Source: Bog-159 sp963843255 | Lineage (GTDB): Bacteria > Acidobacteriota > Terriglobia > Bryobacterales > Bryobacteraceae | DNA: 64,000 nt | NCBI GenBank assembly: GCA_963843255.1 | Contig: CAWJJQ010000012.1 | Coordinates: 124,001 to 188,000 of the forward strand | Reading direction: 5' to 3' | Part shown: positions 50,722 to 58,225 of the stretch, in pieces | How the letters are laid out: each line of letters begins with the position of its first letter | Position numbering within the stretch: the first letter of the stretch is position 1 | Program-made: the position numbers and the translations under genes | Notes under the pieces: model-generated | Seen by the model: only the letters and a program-made list of their open reading frames with translations | Told to the model about the DNA's origin: nothing | Databases searched by the model: none

Positions 50722-51534
50722 TTAGCTGACACCGCGCGCGCGGAGGGCCTCATCCACCATGCCGACCAGTTCTTCGCGCGTTACGTAGAATCTTTCCTGC
50801 GAGCCGGGGCTCGCGGCCGAGGTGGACTGCCCGGACGGCGGCATCTGCTCGGCATAGACCGGACAACCGGGCTCGGCGCCTGCGCGCGCTTTCACGCCGT
50901 AGCGCGTTCTCGAGTCGAACAACTTATCCACTTCCACTTTAGGCAGCACCGTGGCGCCGCCTAGAAGTTCCGCCACTAGCGAGATGCGCGCAAAATGCTC
51001 CACGGTCTCCATGCGGAAGAAGGCTTTGTAGACATCTTCGCCGTAGCTCACCGCACCGTGGTTGCCCATCATGATGGCCTCGTATTTGGGGATGTACGGC
51101 AGCAGGCCTTCGGTCAGGGCGGGGGTGCCGGGGAGCCCGTAATCGGCTAGCGGCACGCAGCCCAGGCCAATGATCACTTCGGGTAGTAGAGCCAGATTGA
51201 GCGGGCGGCCGGCGGTGGCGAATCCGGTAGCCACCGGCGGATGCGCGTGCAGGACGGATTTGATGTCGGGCCGCATCTGGTAAATCGTCATGTGCATGGC
51301 GACTTCGGAGGTGCATTCCTTGCGGCCGCTGAGTTTCTTGCCCTGCATGTCGACGATGATGAGGTCGTCGACGTGCATCATGCCCTTGCTGACGCCTGTG
51401 GGGGTAGCCAGGATGTGCTCGGAATCGAGGCGGATGGTGATGTTGCCGTCGTTGGCGGCCACCCAGCCCTTTTGATACACGAGCCGTCCGATGTCGACAA
51501 TATCCTGCCGGTACTCCTTTTCCGTCTTCGCCAT
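50722..51534 (-). CDS. Class II aldolase (fuculose/rhamnulose-phosphate type) with possible encapsulation tail
   Basis: A 270-aa zinc aldolase of the FucA/aldolase-adducin fold. The site can be read: ANDGNITIR near 27-35, Glu77 in CTSEVAMH, His96 and His98 in VLHAHPP, and His159 in MGNHGAV. Members cleave fuculose-1-P or rhamnulose-1-P to lactaldehyde and dihydroxyacetone phosphate. After the fold comes a Pro/Ser/Gly linker (about 222-247) and a short amphipathic helix (VTREELVGMVDEALRARG, 251-268), the usual form of a cargo-targeting tail for microcompartments. It leads the shell operon. The sugar is inferred from known shell loci, not from the sequence. Confidence 0.9.
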   Translation of the reverse strand: MAKTEKEYRQDIVDIGRLVYQKGWVAANDGNITIRLDSEHILATPTGVSKGMMHVDDLIIVDMQGKKLSGRKECTSEVAMHMTIYQMRPDIKSVLHAHPPVATGFATAGRPLNLALLPEVIIGLGCVPLADYGLPGTPALTEGLLPYIPKYEAIMMGNHGAVSYGEDVYKAFFRMETVEHFARISLVAELLGGATVLPKVEVDKLFDSRTRYGVKARAGAEPGCPVYAEQMPPSGQSTSAASPGSQERFYVTREELVGMVDEALRARGVS

Positions 51535-51602
51535 GCGGGAGTAACGATTGTATCAGAGAGGCGTGACCGATTCGGGCGGCGGCTCGCCTCGTTCGTTGAA
51601 GA

Positions 51603-51642
51603 GCGGGCCTGAGAGGCCCGCGCAGGCTTCGAGCCTGCCCCA
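51603..51642 (+). repeat. Dispersed double-hairpin element, copy B
   Basis: Matches the minus-strand copy at 35781-35820 with 34 of 40 identities. The first stem (7 bp) has a G-C to C-G pair swap at 51608/51616, and the second (7 bp) a C-G to T-A swap at 51628/51632; the other two changes fall in the second loop. It lies between two divergent genes and ends 1 bp before the PadR -35. Confidence 0.8.
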
Positions 51643-51643
51643 C

Positions 51644-51686
51644 TTGACAGGCTACCAGTAAAACGCATATGTTCTGCTTACTGGTA
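51644..51686 (+). promoter_or_regulatory. Promoter with palindromic PadR operator and nearly leaderless start
   Basis: A consensus -35 TTGACA (51644-51649), 18-bp spacer and -10 TATGTT (51668-51673) precede the padR ATG at 51686. A perfect inverted repeat of 9-bp arms, TACCAGTAA (51653-51661) and TTACTGGTA (51678-51686), brackets the -10 and reaches the A of the start codon. No Shine-Dalgarno fits, and the expected start site is only about 6 nt before the ATG. Autorepression by the PadR protein is inferred. Confidence 0.75.
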
Positions 51687-52003
51687 TGCACGAGCCGTTG
51701 AAAGCCGCTGATTTTCACATCCTGCTGTCCCTGGCGGATGGACCCTGCCACGGTTACGAAATCATGAAAGAAGTGGAGCGCGAGACGGATGGCCGGGTGC
51801 GTCTCGAGGTGGGGACGCTATACCGGATTCTGGCGCGCATGCTGGAGGACGGGCTCCTGCAGGAGGCCGACCTGGATGGGCGCCGCCGCAACTATAGCCT
51901 GACGCGACAGGGACGCGAAGCGCTCAAAGCGGAAGGGGAACGGCTGGCGGCCGTGGTGGACAGCCTGCGCGCGCGCAAACTCCTGCCGCGTAGGGAAGCG
52001 TAG
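51686..52003 (+). CDS. PadR-family transcriptional regulator
   Basis: A 105-aa PadR protein with the winged-helix signatures FHILLSLADGPCHGYEIMKE, LEVGTLYRILARMLEDGLLQ and RNYSLTRQGREALKAE. PadR genes directly before ADOP permeases are common in Acidobacteriota. The stop TAG is followed at once by the permease ATG, so both are on one transcript and PadR probably controls it through the palindrome upstream. No effector-binding domain beyond the short C-terminal helix is present. Confidence 0.93.
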   Translation: MHEPLKAADFHILLSLADGPCHGYEIMKEVERETDGRVRLEVGTLYRILARMLEDGLLQEADLDGRRRNYSLTRQGREALKAEGERLAAVVDSLRARKLLPRREA

Positions 52004-54628
52004 ATGCGCACCCTGATTGCGGCGCTGGCGCGGCTGTTTCCGGAACGTTTTCGCCGCCATTTCGGCCCCGCGCTGACGGCCACCTTCGAAGATGCCTGGC
52101 GGGAGCGCCACGGCTGGCGCGCGGGGTTGCGCGTGCTTGCCGACCTGTTGCGCGGCGCATTTCTGGAACACCTGGCAGAGGTGCGCCGCCCGGAACGGAT
52201 ACCGAAACAGAAAGGAGATCGCCTGATGACCGCGATATGGCACGACCTGCGCTACGCCCGGCGCACGCTGGCCAAGTCGCCCGGCTTCACCATCGTGGCG
52301 GTAATTACGCTGGCGTTGGGGATCGGCGCGAACAGCGCGATCTATTCCGTGGTGGATGCGGTGCTGGTGAAGGGACTGCCGTATCCCAACGCGAGCCGGC
52401 TGGTATTCCTCAACGAAAAGCTACCGGCGGTGCCGTTTTTGAATGTGGCATGGCCGGATTTCACGGACTGGCGCGCGCAGAACCAGGCATTCTCCGAGAT
52501 GGCGGCGTTCCAGCCGAACCGCGTGACCTTCGCGGCGGCGGAAGGCGCCAAGTCGGTGCCGGCGGGCTGGGTATCGGGATCCTTTTTCGCGCTGCTGGGC
52601 GCGCAGCCGGCGCTGGGCCGCACATTCAACGCGAGTGACGACCGTCCGGGCGCGCCCGCGCTGGCGGTCCTGAGCTACCACTTCTGGCGCAACGAACTGA
52701 AAGGCGACGCCCAGATAGTGGGCCGGCAGATCGCCATTGAAGGCGCCGCGTACACGGTGGCGGGCGTGCTGGCGCCGGATTTCCGCTTTGAGCCGTGGAC
52801 GTTCGACATTTTTCTGCCGATCGGGTTGCGGTCCGGGGAGCCGGGCTTCCAGAATCGCGGGAACCATCCGGGCATTCAGGTGATTGCGTCGCTGCGGCCG
52901 GAGGTCACGCCGGCCCGCGCCCGCGCGGACATGCAGACGCTGATGGACCGGTTGGCGCGCGAGTTTCCGGAATCCAACCGCAACGAAAGCGCAGTGCTGA
53001 CGCCGATCGCACAACGGCTGATCGGGCGATTCCGGGCGGAACTGCTGACCATGTTGGGCGCGGTAGCGTTCGTGCTGGTGATCGCATGCGCGAACGTGGC
53101 GCACCTGGCGCTGGCGCGCGCGGCGGGCAGGCGGCGGGAGTTCTCCATCCGGGCGGCGATCGGCGCGAGCCGCCGGCGGTTGACGCAGCAACTGCTGGTA
53201 GAAAGCACCCTGCTGGCATTGGTGAGCGGTGCGCTGGGGCTGCTGCTGGCGTACTGGGGACTGCCGCAACTGGTGGCACTCTATCCGGGCGAGATTCCGG
53301 GGCTGAAGAGCACGCACCTGGACGCCGCAGTGCTGGCAATTACGTTAGGCGTTTGCCTGGCGGCCAGCATGCTCTTCGGACTGGCTCCGCTGCTGGAATC
53401 GGCGGCGGATGGCATTGGCACGGCATTGAAGGATGGGGGCGCGGCCAGCGCCGGCAGATCGGGGCGGCGATTCCGCGCGGCCTTGTTCGTCGGGGAGATT
53501 GCGGTTGCCCTGGTTCTCACGATCGGCTCCGCATTGCTGCTGCGCAGCCTGGTCGCGGTGCTGGATGTGGACCCGGGCTTTCATGCGGACCACCTGCTGG
53601 CGCTCGACATCGTGCATTCCGGGCCGCCGGAAGGGCAGCTCCGGTTCTTCGAACAGGCCGCGGATCGCATGGCGCACCTGCCGGGCGTGGAATCCGCCAG
53701 CGCGGTGATGTGCCCGCCGATGGGAGGCACGTGCTGGACATCGCCTTATGCCGCAGCGGGACACGCGGCTCCGCCCGTCATGCAGCGGCCCTGGACGGCG
53801 CTGAACATGGTGCTGCCAGGATATTTCAAAACCATGGGAATGAAGTTGAAGGAAGGCCGGTTCTTCACCGACCAGGACGATGGGCGGTCAGGGCGGATTG
53901 CGGTGATTAACGAAGCGATGGCGCGGCGCATCTCGCCCCACGGGAGTGCGGTCGGCAAGACTGTGGACGTGACCTATGCGGCCGGGGAAGTGCTGGAAGT
54001 GGTCGGCGTAGTGGGCGACGTGAAGCAGTTCGGGCTGGACCAGCCGGTGATAGAGGAGGTTTACGTACCGGCCGCGCAGATGCCGGTGAATTTCATGACC
54101 GTGGTGATGCGCACGCGGCAGGATCCCGCCGCGCTGGCACACGCGGGCATTGCCGCGATTCAGGATCTGGACCGCGGCCATCCGGTAGCGCACGTCACTT
54201 CCATGACGGGCGCGATTGCCGGATCGGTAGCCCGCCGCAGGTTCGCGGCAACCCTGTTCGGGCTTTTCGGCGTGCTGGCCCTGGTGCTAGCGTTGGTCGG
54301 GGTGGCGGGAGTGATGGGGTACACGGTGGCGCAACGCATGCGCGAATTCGGTATCCGGATCGCGATGGGCGCGCAGCCCGGCCAGGTATCGCGCATGGTG
54401 CTGGGGCACGCGCTGCGGCTTACCGCGCTGGGTGTGGCGCTGGGGCTGGGCGCGGCGTGGGGACTGTCGCGGCTGCTGGCGGGCATGCTGTTCGGAGTCG
54501 AGGCCCGCGATCCGGCCACGTTCGCGGCGGTAGCCATCCTGCTGGCGGGCGCGGCATTAGGAGCGTCTTTGCTGCCGGCGCGGCGGGCGGCGCGCGTGGA
54601 TCCCATTACCGCGCTACGCTACGATTAG
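52004..54628 (+). CDS. ADOP-type duplicated FtsX/MacB permease with N-terminal prefix domain
   Basis: An 874-aa permease starting immediately after the padR stop. The first 70 residues (LIAALARLFPERFRRHFGPA, then GLRVLADLLRGAFLEHL) are the prefix domain found in PadR-linked ADOP permeases and absent from the gene at 47038-49455. The FtsX/MacB body follows: FTIVAVITLALGIGANSAIY, VAFVLVIACANVAHLALARA, a second half from VALVLTIGSALLLRSLVAVL, and the end FGIRIAMGAQPGQVSRMVLG with LPARRAARVDPITALRYD. No ATPase gene is nearby. Confidence 0.93.
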   Translation: MRTLIAALARLFPERFRRHFGPALTATFEDAWRERHGWRAGLRVLADLLRGAFLEHLAEVRRPERIPKQKGDRLMTAIWHDLRYARRTLAKSPGFTIVAVITLALGIGANSAIYSVVDAVLVKGLPYPNASRLVFLNEKLPAVPFLNVAWPDFTDWRAQNQAFSEMAAFQPNRVTFAAAEGAKSVPAGWVSGSFFALLGAQPALGRTFNASDDRPGAPALAVLSYHFWRNELKGDAQIVGRQIAIEGAAYTVAGVLAPDFRFEPWTFDIFLPIGLRSGEPGFQNRGNHPGIQVIASLRPEVTPARARADMQTLMDRLAREFPESNRNESAVLTPIAQRLIGRFRAELLTMLGAVAFVLVIACANVAHLALARAAGRRREFSIRAAIGASRRRLTQQLLVESTLLALVSGALGLLLAYWGLPQLVALYPGEIPGLKSTHLDAAVLAITLGVCLAASMLFGLAPLLESAADGIGTALKDGGAASAGRSGRRFRAALFVGEIAVALVLTIGSALLLRSLVAVLDVDPGFHADHLLALDIVHSGPPEGQLRFFEQAADRMAHLPGVESASAVMCPPMGGTCWTSPYAAAGHAAPPVMQRPWTALNMVLPGYFKTMGMKLKEGRFFTDQDDGRSGRIAVINEAMARRISPHGSAVGKTVDVTYAAGEVLEVVGVVGDVKQFGLDQPVIEEVYVPAAQMPVNFMTVVMRTRQDPAALAHAGIAAIQDLDRGHPVAHVTSMTGAIAGSVARRRFAATLFGLFGVLALVLALVGVAGVMGYTVAQRMREFGIRIAMGAQPGQVSRMVLGHALRLTALGVALGLGAAWGLSRLLAGMLFGVEARDPATFAAVAILLAGAALGASLLPARRAARVDPITALRYD

Positions 54629-54632
54629 CGAG

Positions 54633-55715
54633 TTGAGCCTGTCAGCCACGATTTCGTGCGGGGCGGCGCTGGCTCTATTGCCGGTGCTGTGCGCGCAAAC
54701 GCCGCAATTCACGATTCCGCGCCAGTTGCTGACGCCGGGAGGCATCCTGGCGATTTACGGCTCGAACTTGGGGCCGATCGCATGCAGCGAAGCGATTCCG
54801 CAAAACGGTCCCTATCCGCTGGAGGTTTGTGGAGTGCGGGTGACGGCGGGCGGCGCGCCGGCGGGGCTGATGTACGTGGGCGATCACCAGATCAACCTGA
54901 AACTGCCGCAAGGGCTGGCGGACGGTCCGGCGGCGGTGGTGGTCTACTCCGGCGATCAGCGGAGCGAGCCGGTGATGGCCGAATTCAGCACGCATACCGC
55001 GTATCTGCACCTGGCGGAGCCGGCCTATCTGCACATGCCGTTGTGGATCGAGATGGAGCTGCCGCAGCCTTACCGATCGGGTTATCCGTGCGGTATGGAT
55101 CCGTGGGATTTCCGGAGCGCAAGCTGGAGTGCCGGCGAGCTGGACGATTTTGAGATCCAGGTGCGGCAGAACGGTGTGTTGTTGACGCCGGCCGCAAAGA
55201 AAGTGCTAGCGCCGGGCAGCAGCTTGCCGGCCTGCATGGGCGGTTTCGGTGTGGCGAGCCGGCAGTCGAGCCTGCCGCTGCACCTGGCTTATCGCATCGA
55301 ATCGCCTGGAACATATGCGGTCAAGCTGACGGTGCGGCGGGCCGGCGAGGCGCGGATCGCGGTGGAATCGGCGTGGACGGACATTACGGTGAAGGCTGCT
55401 CCGCCCGGTGCGCGAAGCGCGTGGCTCGGCGAGATGGCGGACAAGATCAAGACCGCAATCAAGACCGCAAGCCTGGGCGAGCTGATCTCTGATGTGATTC
55501 CATCGCTGCTGGCGTGGCCCGACGACCAGGCACTCGCGGCGCTGCTGCCGCTCTACGAAGACTGGCTGCAACAGCGCAGTTGCTCGAACCAGGGGTGCTT
55601 CGCGGCGGGCTACATCAGGAACAGCGTGGCGGCGTTCGACGACGCCACGATCCGCCGGGTGATTCCCGCGGCGCGGCGGCGCGCGCTGGGCCTAGCGGGT
55701 GCGCTTCAACAATAA
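54633..55715 (+). CDS. Secreted protein with TIGR03437-like (Solibacter C-terminal-type) domain
   Basis: A signal peptide (ISCGAALALLPVLCAQ) and a domain with LTPGGILAIYGSNLGP, VCGVRVTAGGAPAGLMYVGD and HQINLKLPQGLADGPAAVVV resemble the Ig-like unit of the Solibacter TIGR03437 family. The middle (residues 130-260) is a beta domain with a Cys pair; the C-terminal 90 residues are helical (LLPLYEDWLQQRSCSNQGCF). The start is TTG 54633, 4 bp after the permease stop, so it is likely in the PadR operon. The 3' end overlaps the convergent glycosidase gene by 24 bp. Function unknown. Confidence 0.75.
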   Translation: MSLSATISCGAALALLPVLCAQTPQFTIPRQLLTPGGILAIYGSNLGPIACSEAIPQNGPYPLEVCGVRVTAGGAPAGLMYVGDHQINLKLPQGLADGPAAVVVYSGDQRSEPVMAEFSTHTAYLHLAEPAYLHMPLWIEMELPQPYRSGYPCGMDPWDFRSASWSAGELDDFEIQVRQNGVLLTPAAKKVLAPGSSLPACMGGFGVASRQSSLPLHLAYRIESPGTYAVKLTVRRAGEARIAVESAWTDITVKAAPPGARSAWLGEMADKIKTAIKTASLGELISDVIPSLLAWPDDQALAALLPLYEDWLQQRSCSNQGCFAAGYIRNSVAAFDDATIRRVIPAARRRALGLAGALQQ

Positions 55716-57332
55716 GGCCCAATCGAGCCATCCGGGAGCCTCCGGCGATTTCCATCGCGGCCCATCGACCTGCGGAAGCGGCACCCATTCACCGGTGTAG
55801 GCGCTGAACCACGAAGCATCGTAGCGGCCGGGCTCGAGGGTGAGGGTGACGCCGCCGCCGTTGGGCAGATAGACCGCGTAGATTTCGCCCGGTTTCGCCA
55901 GGCAATACGCGGGGTTGGGCGCACCGCTGGACACCAAATTATCGTGCGGCTCGGTCTTCCACCATTCGAAGCTGGTGAAGAAATCCACCATGTGTTCGTA
56001 GCCCTTGAGCATGACCATGGTGTCGTCGCCACGGCCGTTGACCCAGCCGCCGCCGGTATCGGGCCAGACGTTGACGCCGCGCCGGGCAGTCTCGCCGGCC
56101 GTGCCATACGCGCCCGCCATGGCGATATCCCAGGCCACATGGCGCAGCGTCTCGGCGGAATCCCCTCCCATGCCGGGCGCCCAGTGCGGGTAGTGATCTT
56201 CGTAGCCGTACTCTTCGTTGGTCTGGGGAATGAAGCGGCCGGTCTTCATCTGAATCTGGCGCTCTTCGAGCATGAGAGCGTGCTGGGTGCGCGACCAGTC
56301 CTGGATGGAGGTGAAACCGAACCAGGCGGAGGCGCGGTCCTGATGTTCGCGATGCACGGGATGGGTGGTGGCCAGGTGGCGATATGGGTCCCATTGTTCG
56401 AGCAGGGTTCCGGTTTCGTGCGCCCACTTTTCGTCGCGGAAACTATCCAGGTCGTCGCCCAGGTCCCAGGTGATGTTGGAGAACGCGGCGAGGCGGTTGG
56501 CGGCGTAGCGGAGGTAGCGGCGCTCGTCATCTCCACCGGCCGCCATGTGGATGCGGCCGTCGCTGATATCCTGTATCACGGAGATGATCATGTCGCGGTC
56601 GCGGGCGAAGCGCAGCATGCGCTCGAACTTCTGCCAGTAAGCCACATCGAAGTGCGTGTAGTCGATGCCGGGACGTTCGAGGCTGTCGGGCCGCTCGGAG
56701 GGCCAGGGGCGCAGAAACAGGGTGAAGTTCTCGCCAGTCATCACCGGTTCACCGTAGACGGTGAAGGAGCCGCCGGAGAGCAGCACGCGCATGCGGTTGA
56801 TCTTCAGGTTGTGGAGGCGCTCGATGGAGAAGCGGATATGGCGTTCGTCGCGCCAGCCCATCAGCCAGAAAGCGGTAGTGCCGTTGAAGAAGTAGTGCTC
56901 GCGGGTGCCTTCCCAGATGAAGTGCCAGGGATACTGGGGATCGACGCGGATGGGTCCGCGGCGGGCGCCACCGGTGGCATGGAAGCTGCCCTCGAAAGAC
57001 TTTTCGACGGCGCCGCGCCGGTAAGTGACCGAGTAAGTATAATCGGCGGGCGAGGACGGCATAAAGCGAATGCGGAAGACGCTGCCATCGGGCGAGTCGC
57101 AAAATCCCTCGACCGAGACGGCCGGCGCGGCGTTGCGACGGGTGAACGATCCGGTGAACGTGGCATCCAGGAAGGGATTACCGGCGGGGGGCGCCGGAAC
57201 GTTCACGGTGACTTCGACGAAATCGTAAGGCTCTATGGTGGCAGCCGACTGGGTGAAAGAGGGCTCGGCCGGTGGCGCCGCCGCCAAAACGAGGGGCAGC
57301 ATCCAGACGCTCCAGCAAATGCATCGGAACAT
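55692..57332 (-). CDS. Secreted glycoside hydrolase-like protein, DUF5060 plus DUF4038
   Basis: A signal peptide (WMLPLVLAAAPPAEP) leads a 546-aa protein. The DUF5060-like beta domain lies at about 25-118 (EPYDFVEVTVNVPAP; YTYSVTYRRG). A TIM-barrel-like DUF4038 region runs from about 128 to 440, with HFIWEGTREHYFFNGTTAFW, RMLRFARDRDMIISVIQDIS, SNITWDLGDDLDSFRDEKWA and an acidic TNEEYGYEDHYPHW. The C-terminal part (about 455-540) is like the putative collagen-binding domain that ends these proteins. Relatives include apiosidase-type enzymes acting on plant side chains; the substrate is not predictable here. Confidence 0.82.
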   Translation of the reverse strand: MFRCICWSVWMLPLVLAAAPPAEPSFTQSAATIEPYDFVEVTVNVPAPPAGNPFLDATFTGSFTRRNAAPAVSVEGFCDSPDGSVFRIRFMPSSPADYTYSVTYRRGAVEKSFEGSFHATGGARRGPIRVDPQYPWHFIWEGTREHYFFNGTTAFWLMGWRDERHIRFSIERLHNLKINRMRVLLSGGSFTVYGEPVMTGENFTLFLRPWPSERPDSLERPGIDYTHFDVAYWQKFERMLRFARDRDMIISVIQDISDGRIHMAAGGDDERRYLRYAANRLAAFSNITWDLGDDLDSFRDEKWAHETGTLLEQWDPYRHLATTHPVHREHQDRASAWFGFTSIQDWSRTQHALMLEERQIQMKTGRFIPQTNEEYGYEDHYPHWAPGMGGDSAETLRHVAWDIAMAGAYGTAGETARRGVNVWPDTGGGWVNGRGDDTMVMLKGYEHMVDFFTSFEWWKTEPHDNLVSSGAPNPAYCLAKPGEIYAVYLPNGGGVTLTLEPGRYDASWFSAYTGEWVPLPQVDGPRWKSPEAPGWLDWALLLKRTR

Positions 57333-57350
57333 GCCCTAACTGTAGCTCAT

Positions 57351-57675
57351 CGTTATCGCGCAAAACGGGGCGCGGCCGCGCCGCCGATCTCGCGAATTCC
57401 GACCCTGCTTGGCGCCGCGGACACGCGCCCCTTTGCGCTCTGCACGTTATCGCGCAAAACGGGGCGCGGCCGCGCCGCCGATCTCGCGAATTCCGACCCT
57501 GCTTGGCGCCGCGGACACGCGCCCCTTTGCGCTCTGCACGTTATCGCGCAAAACGGGGCGCGGCCGCGCCGCCGATCTCGCGAATTCCAGCCCTGTCTGG
57601 CGCCGCGGACACGCGCCCCTTTGCGGCGCTAAGCGATCGCGCAAAGCGGGGCGGGGCCCGCGCTGCGATAGACTG
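57351..57675 (+). repeat. Tandem 94-bp palindromic repeat, three copies plus partial fourth
   Basis: Units start at 57351, 57445 and 57539; the first two are identical and the third differs at a few sites near its middle and end. A partial fourth begins near 57633. Each unit has imperfect inverted arms: 57358-57374 (GCGCAAAACGGGGCGCG) against 57424-57438 (CGCGCCCCTTTGCGC), with further partial pairing inside, so each can fold into one long GC-rich hairpin. It fills the 352-bp gap between the divergent glycosidase and hslV genes; nothing else was seen there. Confidence 0.9.
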
Positions 57676-57684
57676 GTAGTTTCA

Positions 57685-58224
57685 ATGAAAGAACGCATAC
57701 GCTCGACGACGGTACTCTGCGTCCGCCGCGACAACAAGGTAGTTATGGCCGGCGACGGGCAGGTTACGCTCGGAAACGAAGTGCTGAAGTCGTCAGCCAA
57801 GAAGCTACGCCGGATTTACAACGATAAGATTCTCGCGGGATTCGCGGGGTCGACCGCGGACGCATTCGCCCTGTTCGCCCGCTTTGAATCGAAGCTGGAG
57901 CAGTTTAACGGCAACCTGTCGCGCGCCGCGGTGGAACTGGCCAAGGAGTGGCGCACGGACCGCATGCTGCGTCATCTGGAAGCGCTGCTGCTGGTGGCCG
58001 ATAACAAGAATACTTACATTGTGAGCGGCAACGGCGACGTGATCGAACCGGACGAAGGGGCGGCGGCCATCGGGTCCGGCGGGCCGTTCGCGCTCTCCGC
58101 CGCCACGGCGCTGCTGCGCAATACCAAGCTTTCAGCGCGGCAGGTGGCCGAACAATCCATGCAGATCGCGGCGCGCATCTGCATATACACTAACGACACC
58201 ATCACTTACGAGGAGCTGGCTTAA
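57685..58224 (+). CDS. hslV: ATP-dependent protease peptidase subunit HslV (ClpQ)
   Basis: HslV, 179 aa. The chosen ATG gives a short propeptide before the N-terminal nucleophile Thr8 of TTVLCVRRDNKVVMAGDGQV. Further signatures are NDKILAGFAGSTADAFALF, AVELAKEWRTDRMLRHLEAL and AIGSGGPFALSAATALL. A longer open frame from 57409 runs through the tandem repeat and is not coding. hslU starts 1 bp after the stop. Confidence 0.96.
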   Translation: MKERIRSTTVLCVRRDNKVVMAGDGQVTLGNEVLKSSAKKLRRIYNDKILAGFAGSTADAFALFARFESKLEQFNGNLSRAAVELAKEWRTDRMLRHLEALLLVADNKNTYIVSGNGDVIEPDEGAAAIGSGGPFALSAATALLRNTKLSARQVAEQSMQIAARICIYTNDTITYEELA

Positions 58225-58225
58225 T

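Noticed and set aside
55944..57632. 562-codon open frame on the plus strand opposite the glycosidase and through the tandem repeat
   Set aside because: Shadow of a conserved secreted enzyme; its end is only translated repeat DNA.
57351..57675. Tandem repeat considered as a CRISPR array
   Set aside because: Units are 94 bp, contiguous, with no unique spacers between short repeats.
57409..57684. N-terminal extension of HslV through the tandem repeat
   Set aside because: HslV homology begins at the ATG at 57685, which leaves the normal short propeptide before the nucleophile Thr.
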